NCBI GenBank assembly: GCA_001270045.2 | Contig: DF970675.1 | Coordinates: 1-64,000, forward strand | Reading direction: 5' to 3' | Length of the DNA stretch: 64,000 nucleotides | Source of the DNA: Bacteroidales bacterium 6E | GTDB lineage: Bacteria > Bacteroidota > Bacteroidia > Bacteroidales > Prolixibacteraceae | Shown here: positions 9,051 to 15,144 of the stretch, in pieces | Layout of the letters: every line of letters begins with the position of its first letter | How positions within the stretch are numbered: the stretch's first letter is position 1 | Translations under genes and position numbers: made by a program | The notes under the pieces: generated by a model | The model's database searches: none | Told to the model about the DNA's origin: nothing | What the model saw: only the letters and a program-made list of their open reading frames with translations

Positions 9051-9467
9051 GGCAGACCGCTCTATCGCTCCGGACGGCTTTTTCTTCGGAAGAAGTCCCG
9101 GGGAGGAAAGTCCGGGCAACAAAGGGCGCCATGCTTCCTAACGGGAAGTCAGGTGAAAGCCTGAAGCGACGTAACAGAAAATAACCGTTCAAGGGATGGT
9201 TCATTCCGCGAATAAGGGTGAAAAGGTGCGGTAAGAGCGCACCGGCGGATTGGTGACAATTCCGGCCGTACGACTCATGGGTTGCAAGACCAAATATATC
9301 CCGGTCCTTCGGGGCAAAGCGGCCCGCTTTGCTGCCCGGGGCCAATGGCCCAAGGCTGCCGGGAGGGGTAGGTTGCTGGATCCCGTCAGCAATGGCGGGA
9401 CAAGATAAATGATAGGGGTCCGGTGATTTTTAATCCCGGAAACAGAACCCGGCTTACAGGTCTGCCA
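9051..9467 (+). ncRNA. rnpB: RNase P RNA (bacterial class A)
   Basis: Terminal helix P1 forms between GGCAGACC (9051-9058) and GGTCTGCC (9459-9466). The universally conserved GAGGAAAGTCCGGGC occurs near 9099-9113, and the matching 3' core ACAGAACCCGGCTTACAG at about 9441-9458 completes P4. A conserved GGTAAGAGCGCACC segment is near 9231-9244. A T-run from 9468 acts as terminator. This RNA is the catalytic subunit that trims tRNA 5' ends. Its 3' end is 17 nt from the convergent epimerase gene. Confidence 0.97.
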
Positions 9468-9483
9468 TTTTTTTTGAATTCTT

Positions 9484-10494
9484 TTAACTTCGATAATAAG
9501 CCCTGTACCAGGCTACAAACTTCTGTATGCCTGTTTCAATGGGAGTCGACGGATGATAATCCAGTTCGTTTTCCAAGGCGGTTACATCAGCAAATGTTTT
9601 GTATACGTCACCCGGCTGCATCGGACAGTACTCCTTCACCGCATCTTTACCCACGGCCGACTCGATCGCGCCGATAAACCGGTCAAGCCTGACTGGATCC
9701 GAATTGCCAATATTGTATACCTTCACTGGAGGCTGACCCATGGGAACCTGGTCAATCACCCTGACAACCCCTTCTATGATATCGTCAATAAAGGTAAAAT
9801 CACGGTAAAGGTCTCCCTGATTAAATACCTTGATAGGTTTTCCCGACAGGATATCCCGGGTAAAGGAAAAATAGGCCATGTCGGGACGGCCCCATGGACC
9901 ATATACCGTGAAGAACCTCAAACCTGTCGAGGGAATGCCAAACAGATGGCCGTATGTATAGGCCATCAGCTCATTGCTCTTTTTGGTGGCGGCATAGAGA
10001 CTGACCGGATGGTCGGTTCGCTGTTCGGTCGACAAAGGCATGTCAGGACTGTTTCCATAAACCGAAGAACTGGAAGCATACACCAGATGTTCCACCGGAA
10101 AATGCCGCGCAGCCTCCAGGATACTCAGAAATCCATGGATATTACTGTCAATGTAGGCTTTTGGATTCTCAAGGCTGTAACGCACACCTGCCTGGGCAGC
10201 CAGACTGCATACCCGGTCAAATTTTTCGCGTTTAAACAGGTCCATGATGGCCGGGCTGTCCTGCAGTGCCATACGATAAAACCTGTACCCCCCATGCAGG
10301 GAACTCTGAACCGGATCTCCCGTCATTACTGAATCCCCTTCGATTCCTGCTTCCCTGAGCCGGTCAAGTTTCAGGCTTACCTCATAATAATCGTTCAGGT
10401 TATCTATCCCGACAACCTCGTCTCCCCTTTGCAAAAGTCGGTTCACCAAATGGAACCCCACAAATCCGGCAGCACCGGTTACCAGTATCTTCAT
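9484..10494 (-). CDS. NAD-dependent sugar-nucleotide epimerase, UDP-glucuronate 4-epimerase type
   Basis: A 336-residue short-chain dehydrogenase/reductase of the extended type. The N-terminal Rossmann motif is GAAGFVGFHL (residues 7-16), followed by the DNLNDYYEVSLKLDRL segment typical of UDP-glucuronate 4-epimerases. The catalytic Tyr-Lys pair is in SLYAATKKSNE (about 165-175), with YASSSSVYG just before it. The expected reaction is interconversion of UDP-glucuronate and UDP-galacturonate for surface polysaccharide. It is a single gene converging on rnpB. A TACCTTTG -7 box lies at 10526-10519 on the minus strand, and a tandem palindromic repeat lies 73-102 nt upstream of the ATG. Confidence 0.88.
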   Translation of the reverse strand: MKILVTGAAGFVGFHLVNRLLQRGDEVVGIDNLNDYYEVSLKLDRLREAGIEGDSVMTGDPVQSSLHGGYRFYRMALQDSPAIMDLFKREKFDRVCSLAAQAGVRYSLENPKAYIDSNIHGFLSILEAARHFPVEHLVYASSSSVYGNSPDMPLSTEQRTDHPVSLYAATKKSNELMAYTYGHLFGIPSTGLRFFTVYGPWGRPDMAYFSFTRDILSGKPIKVFNQGDLYRDFTFIDDIIEGVVRVIDQVPMGQPPVKVYNIGNSDPVRLDRFIGAIESAVGKDAVKEYCPMQPGDVYKTFADVTALENELDYHPSTPIETGIQKFVAWYRAYYRS

Positions 10495-10518
10495 ATGGAT
10501 TTACTGAATATTTTCGCG

Positions 10519-10526
10519 CAAAGGTA
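10519..10526 (-). promoter_or_regulatory. Probable -7 element of the epimerase gene
   Basis: TACCTTTG on the minus strand fits TAnnTTTG, 25 nt upstream of the epimerase ATG. Confidence 0.5.
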
Positions 10527-10566
10527 AGGCAAAGAATGTTACCATACATCCCAATCTTCGGCAAAA

Positions 10567-10596
10567 CAGACGTTCACGTGACAGACGTTCACGTGA
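10567..10596. repeat. Two tandem 15-bp repeats with palindromic core
   Basis: CAGACGTTCACGTGA occurs twice back to back. Each copy holds the perfect palindrome TTCACGTGAA, or one base short of it. It lies between the epimerase promoter and the Zn-ribbon gene and could be a double operator. Confidence 0.6.
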
Positions 10597-10643
10597 AGCA
10601 ATGTCGGGCCGAAATCTGGTTGCAATAAACCGTAAGGTCAGGA

Positions 10644-10856
10644 TTAACCGGTGATGAAATCAAGGATATTGCTGGCCGTCGAGGTCGACAATCCCTTGTA
10701 AAATTCGGTATAGCCGCATTTCGAGCAGCTCACCGCCAGGAAACGGCGGTTCTGGATGTTGAAGTAGCGGGTAAATCCAGAACCCGTGGTTCTTATATTA
10801 TCCATCTCGGCCTTCTTGTTGCCGCATTTGGGACATACATAAGTTTTTGTTGTCAT
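10644..10856 (-). CDS. Small zinc-ribbon protein (Zn_ribbon_13 / DUF2082 type)
   Basis: A 70-residue protein with two CxxC knuckles, CPKCG (residues 8-12) and CSKCG (about 45-49), which together bind one zinc. The FNIQNRRFLAVSCSKCGYTEFYK run matches small nucleic-acid-binding zinc-ribbon proteins of the PF09855 kind. Its role is unknown. It stands 21 nt downstream of the alpha/beta hydrolase start-side neighbour region and in the same direction as the surrounding genes, but nothing in the sequence ties it functionally to them. Confidence 0.8.
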   Translation of the reverse strand: MTTKTYVCPKCGNKKAEMDNIRTTGSGFTRYFNIQNRRFLAVSCSKCGYTEFYKGLSTSTASNILDFITG

Positions 10857-10877
10857 CGTTCTAATTGGGTTAAGTAC

Positions 10878-12284
10878 TTATTTCTGATGTGTTATTTTCA
10901 GGATCCATTGGACCATCTGGTCCAGGGCTGCAGGGGCAAAGGTTTGTTCGATCATGCCATATTCAGCAGGCAAGCCGGTTTCGCACTCCTGAAACAAATG
11001 ATTGAGGCTGGGGAGCTCCACAATGGTGAATTGTTTGTTTCCTCCCCTTTCCAATGCCGCCTTGATGGCCGACAGGTTCTCTTTGGGTGGAACCTGCAGG
11101 TCCTTTTCCCCATTCAATGCCAAAACGGGGACTTTTACCTTTTCAAGTACCGGGGCCGGATCATGGCGAATGAAATATTGCATCCACGGACTGAGCAACT
11201 GCATGGCCTGGGCATTGATAAACTGTTCCCTGGGTGTCTCCGGAGGAAGCGTGCCTGCCTTAAAAGAATGATCTACTGCCTCTTCCAAAATGGATCTGGC
11301 ACTGGCCAGCTTCTCATCATTCGATGCATCGGACCTGACCACATCATACAACCTTCTGTTAAAAGCCATGGCCTGCTTTACGTTTTCGTCGGACATGCCG
11401 CTCGCCCTGCTGATCAGTTCGGCCTGCAGCATGAGCAGTTCATCCCCGGGAATTCCGGTCCCTGCGAGCAGGACAATAAACTTCACGTCATCCGAGCGAA
11501 CGGCAGCCATCGGGGCAATCACGCCACCCTCACTGTGTCCGGCCAATCCGATGTATTTGGGTTCGATTTCCTTACGGGTTTTCAGGTATGTAACGGCAGC
11601 CAGCGCATCGGTCGCAAAATCCGCTGAAGTGGCCTGCGCATGGTTCCCTTCCGATTCCGCCGTACCGCGATCGTCAAACCGCAATACCGCGATACCTGCC
11701 CTGGTGAGATGGTCGGCGATGATCCAGAAGGGTTTATGTCCCATGATTTCCTCATCACGGTTCTGGGCGCCGCTGCCGGAAATCATCACCACTGCCGCGA
11801 AAGGACCGTTTCCTTCCGGAAGGGTCAGGGTCCCGGCCAGCGTGATCTGGTCCTTTTCATTCCTGAATTTTACATCCTCGACCTTATAGGGATAAGGGGC
11901 CTTCGGTTCCTGGGGGCGAACCACTGCCGCCTTCTCCAAAGGCGTGCGTTTTAAATCGAGAGGCATGTTCATGCCCATCTGGCGGAAAGTTCCCTTCAGT
12001 GTTTCACCCTCAAGCTTACCGGTGTACTCTGCCATCAGTGCCTTCATTTTCAGGGTAAGGGTCGGGGTGGCAAACAATGTGCTGTCGACCGGAATACCAA
12101 ATGCATTCTGGTCGGGACTGTCCATTTTGGAGGAATATCCTGCATCACCCTTTTCTATATGAAAGGTTATCCTCAGCTTTGTTCCGTTGAGATCCAGGGC
12201 ACCGTACCACGAACCCGTGATTTCCTGGGCACCTGTCGTAAGGATGGCAACCATAGCCAACATCCACAATACAAGCTTTTTCAT
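10878..12284 (-). CDS. Secreted alpha/beta hydrolase (esterase/peptidase-like)
   Basis: A 468-residue protein with a signal peptide (about 1-19). An N-terminal beta-rich domain of the type preceding many Bacteroidota hydrolases (about 20-120) is followed by an alpha/beta hydrolase domain (about 145-468). The nucleophile elbow is GHSEGG (Ser near residue 249), the likely acid is Asp in NGEKDLQVPP, and the catalytic His is in SLNHLFQ near the C-terminus. An oxyanion segment VVMISGSGAQNRDE is also present. Substrate unknown; probably acts on esters or small peptides outside the cytoplasm. I chose ATG at 12284 because it begins a normal signal peptide; a TTG two codons earlier is possible. Confidence 0.88.
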   Translation of the reverse strand: MKKLVLWMLAMVAILTTGAQEITGSWYGALDLNGTKLRITFHIEKGDAGYSSKMDSPDQNAFGIPVDSTLFATPTLTLKMKALMAEYTGKLEGETLKGTFRQMGMNMPLDLKRTPLEKAAVVRPQEPKAPYPYKVEDVKFRNEKDQITLAGTLTLPEGNGPFAAVVMISGSGAQNRDEEIMGHKPFWIIADHLTRAGIAVLRFDDRGTAESEGNHAQATSADFATDALAAVTYLKTRKEIEPKYIGLAGHSEGGVIAPMAAVRSDDVKFIVLLAGTGIPGDELLMLQAELISRASGMSDENVKQAMAFNRRLYDVVRSDASNDEKLASARSILEEAVDHSFKAGTLPPETPREQFINAQAMQLLSPWMQYFIRHDPAPVLEKVKVPVLALNGEKDLQVPPKENLSAIKAALERGGNKQFTIVELPSLNHLFQECETGLPAEYGMIEQTFAPAALDQMVQWILKITHQK

Positions 12285-12295
12285 TTTCAAGTGGT

Positions 12296-12475
12296 TTATT
12301 GTTTTGTTTCATCGGCATCTTGTGCTGACTTCAGGCGTCTTGCTTCCTTCAGGGCCTTGTGGATCATCCACTCCAGTTGCCCATTGGTGCTCCTGAACTC
12401 ATCTGCCGCCCATTTTTCAACGGCAGACAACAGATCAGCATCGATGCGTAATGCAAATGTCTTCTTTTTAGTCAT
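12296..12475 (-). CDS. Arc-type ribbon-helix-helix DNA-binding protein
   Basis: A 59-residue protein starting MTKKKTFALRIDADLLSAVE. The strand KTFALRI pairs in the RHH dimer to contact DNA, and two helices follow (about 13-24 and 29-45). Family members are transcriptional regulators, often autoregulatory. It lies 11 nt upstream of the hydrolase start and 43 nt downstream of the PH-like protein, so it may be the third gene of the SPFH operon or the first of the hydrolase unit. Adjacent SPFH and Arc-like genes recur in Bacteroidota, so it may bind the GATATC-containing repeats ahead of the SPFH gene. Confidence 0.85.
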   Translation of the reverse strand: MTKKKTFALRIDADLLSAVEKWAADEFRSTNGQLEWMIHKALKEARRLKSAQDADETKQ

Positions 12476-12518
12476 TTCTTCTCTCCTTCACCTAAACTTA
12501 TCCACCGATGAAGCCCGA

Positions 12519-13052
12519 CTATTCATTGCCTTGTCCTGCCATTTTTGCCATGGCATGAATCAAGGCATCCCTTCTCTGTGTTCCAATCAGTATCATTTTA
12601 CCGTTCACCAAATGGATCCTCAGACCCAGGTTTCCGGATACGTTATATGCCCTATCGTTCTTGTTTCGCCTTTTGATGCCCCTCCCTCCATAGGTCCTGA
12701 TCGGGTTATAAGTGATTACTTCCCAGCTCTTGATCTCTCCGGGTGTAATCCTGATCCATTTTCTGATAAACGGAAGAAAACGGAACGACACATCCTGGTC
12801 TGAAACGACCAACTCCAGTTTTTGAATTCTGAAAAGGATAACGACCGTCGCCATGAAAAGGGTCATCACAATGGCGATGACGACCAGCATATCGTCTGAA
12901 GTTGGATTATCGCCCCAGGGTATACCCGTGGACAACTGCGAGTAAACGCCATACCAGAGTGGCCCCACGGAAACAGCAGTCGCGAACAAAAGCAGCAGCC
13001 ACACCCACCACTGGGTGAAGCGCTGCTCTTCCTTAAAATATATTCTGTTCAT
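12519..13052 (-). CDS. Membrane protein with PH-like cytoplasmic domain (DUF6141-like)
   Basis: A 177-residue protein with two predicted membrane helices (about 14-34 and 52-76) and a C-terminal soluble domain (about 80-177) of beta-strand character. The domain contains a YGGRGIKRR basic loop and ends HLVNGKMILIGTQR, a pattern common in PH-like bacterial membrane proteins. It resembles DUF6141 proteins; that family name is a recollection and not certain. The function is unknown. It lies between the SPFH gene (46-nt gap) and the RHH gene in one minus-strand operon, so a membrane-organising role together with the SPFH protein is plausible. Confidence 0.7.
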   Translation of the reverse strand: MNRIYFKEEQRFTQWWVWLLLLFATAVSVGPLWYGVYSQLSTGIPWGDNPTSDDMLVVIAIVMTLFMATVVILFRIQKLELVVSDQDVSFRFLPFIRKWIRITPGEIKSWEVITYNPIRTYGGRGIKRRNKNDRAYNVSGNLGLRIHLVNGKMILIGTQRRDALIHAMAKMAGQGNE

Positions 13053-13098
13053 GGCTTTGCTTTTGAATCAGGAACCACTTTCCGGATATCCCGAACCA

Positions 13099-13944
13099 TT
13101 AATACAGGGTTCCGGTATTCACGATGGGCGTGGCTTCCTTGTCGCCGCACAATACAACCATCAGGTTGCTTACCATCGAGGCTTTCTTTTCCTCATCGAG
13201 GCGGACGATATCTTTCTTGCTCAGTTCTTCCAGGGCCATTTCAACCATGCTCACCGCCCCTTCCACAATCTTGTAACGGGCAGCAACGATGGCCGCTGCC
13301 TGCTGGCGTTTCAACATGGCCTGTGCGATTTCCTGGGCATAGGCCAGATAATTGATCCGGGCTTCCATCACTTCCACCCCAGCAATATTTAGTCGTTCAC
13401 TTAACTCTTTTTCCAGCTGGTCATTCACCTCTTCCCCACCACTGCGCAGGGTGACTTCGGCTTCGTGATCCTCAAAATTGTCGTAAGGATACAAGCCTGC
13501 CAGTTTACGGATGGCAGCCTCGGTCTGTATGTTCACGAAATGCTCGTAATCATCAACCTGGAAAGCTGCCTTAAAGGTTTCATTCACCCTCCAGACCAAG
13601 ACGACGGCAATCATGATCGGGTTCCCGATTTTGTCGTTCACCTTGATCGGTTCCGAATCGATGTTCCGTGCACGCAACGAGATCTTTTTCTTCACGAAGA
13701 AGGGATTGACCCAGTAAAAACCGTTGGTTTTCACACTTCCCTTATAAGCCCCGAAAAGGACGAGCACCGCGCTTTCGTTGGGATCCACAATCAGGAAACC
13801 AACCGCGATAAAGATAAACAGTACGGTTAACACGACAGAAGGGATCACCATCCCGCGCATAAATCCGAACGCAATGGCTACAACCAGTACCAATTCAATG
13901 AGTACCATCAGGTAGCCCGACAAAGGCGAATATTGCTTTTCCAT
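13099..13944 (-). CDS. SPFH/stomatin-like membrane scaffold protein
   Basis: About 281 residues. Two closely spaced N-terminal hydrophobic segments (about 8-55) precede an SPFH domain (about 60-230) with the typical NGFYWVNPF and VVLVWRVNETFKAAFQVDD segments, then a coiled-coil region (about 190-245) around the LAYAQEIAQAMLKRQQA heptads. SPFH proteins oligomerise under the membrane as flotillin or slipin-like scaffolds. I chose ATG at 13944 because family members start close to it; an in-frame ATG is seven codons upstream. First gene of the operon with the PH-like and RHH genes. Promoter box and inverted GATATC repeats lie directly upstream. Confidence 0.88.
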   Translation of the reverse strand: MEKQYSPLSGYLMVLIELVLVVAIAFGFMRGMVIPSVVLTVLFIFIAVGFLIVDPNESAVLVLFGAYKGSVKTNGFYWVNPFFVKKKISLRARNIDSEPIKVNDKIGNPIMIAVVLVWRVNETFKAAFQVDDYEHFVNIQTEAAIRKLAGLYPYDNFEDHEAEVTLRSGGEEVNDQLEKELSERLNIAGVEVMEARINYLAYAQEIAQAMLKRQQAAAIVAARYKIVEGAVSMVEMALEELSKKDIVRLDEEKKASMVSNLMVVLCGDKEATPIVNTGTLY

Positions 13945-13948
13945 AGTT

Positions 13949-13992
13949 GATAAATTTGATATCATATTGATATCACAAATATATCAATATAA
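13949..13992 (-). promoter_or_regulatory. SPFH operon promoter with repeated GATATC operator
   Basis: On the minus strand TATATTTG (13983-13976) fits the -7 box. Immediately downstream are two near-identical palindromes TGATATCA spaced about one helical turn apart (13958-13975), and a related TTGATATA lies upstream. The position over the transcription start suggests a repressor operator; the operon's own RHH protein is the natural candidate. Confidence 0.6.
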
Positions 13993-14026
13993 ATTGGATT
14001 AATGCAATACTTTTATGAAATATTTT

Positions 14027-14069
14027 TTAAGTATAAGGGGGTTGCCGGTGGCAACCCCCTTATACTTAA
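14027..14069. terminator. 20-bp perfect hairpin, bidirectional terminator
   Basis: Perfect 20-bp inverted repeat (14027-14046 with 14050-14069) around the triloop GGT. The AT-rich outer arms provide a U-run in either direction. It lies upstream of the SPFH promoter and downstream of the 41-aa peptide gene. Confidence 0.7.
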
Positions 14070-14075
14070 CCAAAC

Positions 14076-14106
14076 AAAGAGGGCTGGCCCAAAGCCAGCC
14101 CTCTTT
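14076..14106 (-). terminator. Terminator of the sigma factor unit
   Basis: AAAGAGGGCTGGC (14076-14088) pairs with GCCAGCCCTCTTT (14094-14106). It is placed directly at the stop codon of the 41-residue peptide gene. Confidence 0.7.
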
Positions 14107-14232
14107 CTAATTGAGAACCCATTCTATTTCGCCCACGGCTTTTGTTTCCTTGACCTCCAGCGACCGGGCAAAATTTAAAATCGCGTTAACCGTCCTGTCG
14201 GGCGGCGAGTAGATTTCCAGATTTTTTACCAT
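14107..14232 (-). CDS. 41-residue conserved-type peptide downstream of an ECF sigma factor
   Basis: Short gene encoding MVKNLEIYSPPDRTVNAILN and a tail ending EWVLN. Similar 40-residue peptides (start followed by P-x-x-T-V, N-ILNFARS, ending V-LN) are common behind sigma-factor genes in Bacteroidota. I chose ATG at 14232 because an unusually strong Shine-Dalgarno (GGGGAGGAA) stands about 6 nt upstream. An in-frame extension to 14373 would give 88 residues but lacks such a site. Function unknown. It is 166 nt downstream of the sigma factor gene and likely in its transcript. Confidence 0.65.
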   Translation of the reverse strand: MVKNLEIYSPPDRTVNAILNFARSLEVKETKAVGEIEWVLN

Positions 14233-14397
14233 CCCTGCTTCCTCCCCTCTTTCCGATGCATCCAGTGAATTTGTCTGCACCCATTCTGATCTGATATGAC
14301 TAACAAAATAAAGCAACGTAGAAATTTTATTCATTCGCACCATTTTAAAATTCGAAGATAAAACGGCGCACACCGTGCAATATTGTGTTAATGGAAG

Positions 14398-14991
14398 TTA
14401 AATACGGGTGAGTGTCAGGTTTTTCTTTTCAATGATCTTGCGCAGGTTGATCAGCGCATAACGCATCCTGCCCAGGGCAGTATTGATGCTGACGCCGGTC
14501 TGTTCGGCAATCTCCTTGAAGCTCAATCCCTGATAGTGACGCATCTGGATTACCTGGCGCTGGTCTTCGGGCAATTCCCGGATCAGCTCCTTCACCTCAA
14601 AAAGGATCTGGTTGTTCACCAATTGGTCCTCGATGTTTTGGTCCGAAAACTTCGCCGAATTGAAGAGGTCGTTTTCACAGCTGTCGTTCGAAATGGTGGC
14701 ATTCAGTTTTTCCCTGCGGAAGTGGTCGATGATCAGGTTATGGGCGATCCGCAATACCCAGGAAATGAATTTCCCGTTTTCGACATACTTGCCATGCTTC
14801 AACGACCTGATCACCTTGATAAAGGTATCCTGGAAGATATCCTGCGCAAGATCCTGATTCTTCACAACCAGAAGAATGTAGGAATAGACACGGTTCTTGT
14901 GCCGCTGAATTAAAACTTCGATGGAATGATAATCACCATTGACAAAATTGCGAACGAGCTCGTTGTCGTTCATATTTTCCGCTTTGAACAT
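14398..14991 (-). CDS. ECF-type RNA polymerase sigma factor
   Basis: A 197-residue sigma-70 family factor with region 2 (about 25-95), including the NQDLAQDIFQDTFIKVIRSL core-binding helix and WVLRIAHNLIIDHFRR for -10 recognition, and region 4 (about 135-185) with a LSFKEIAEQTGVSINTALGR helix-turn-helix for -35 recognition. No anti-sigma gene is adjacent; the small peptide gene downstream is the only partner candidate. The start may be Met1 or Met7 (MNDNELV). It is divergent from uvrA across a 153-nt intergenic region. Confidence 0.92.
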   Translation of the reverse strand: MFKAENMNDNELVRNFVNGDYHSIEVLIQRHKNRVYSYILLVVKNQDLAQDIFQDTFIKVIRSLKHGKYVENGKFISWVLRIAHNLIIDHFRREKLNATISNDSCENDLFNSAKFSDQNIEDQLVNNQILFEVKELIRELPEDQRQVIQMRHYQGLSFKEIAEQTGVSINTALGRMRYALINLRKIIEKKNLTLTRI

Positions 14992-15066
14992 TACTTTCGA
15001 TATTTAATCAGAAAAAGTAAAGTCTTGTCAATAGGCAATCAGATTAAAGTGAGTTAAACAAATTCG

Positions 15067-15074
15067 TATTTTTG
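15067..15074 (+). promoter_or_regulatory. Probable -7 element of uvrA
   Basis: TATTTTTG fits TAnnTTTG, 71 nt upstream of the uvrA ATG. No clear -33 TTTG at the ideal distance. Confidence 0.45.
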
Positions 15075-15144
15075 TACGGAGTAAAATTGAGACTTTTTTA
15101 CAAATAATACAAATTTTTTTTCTCGCATCCTTATATATATCATT

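Noticed and set aside
14107-14373. 88-residue version of the peptide gene
   Set aside because: The upstream part has no conserved look, while ATG 14232 has a strong Shine-Dalgarno. Kept only as an alternative.
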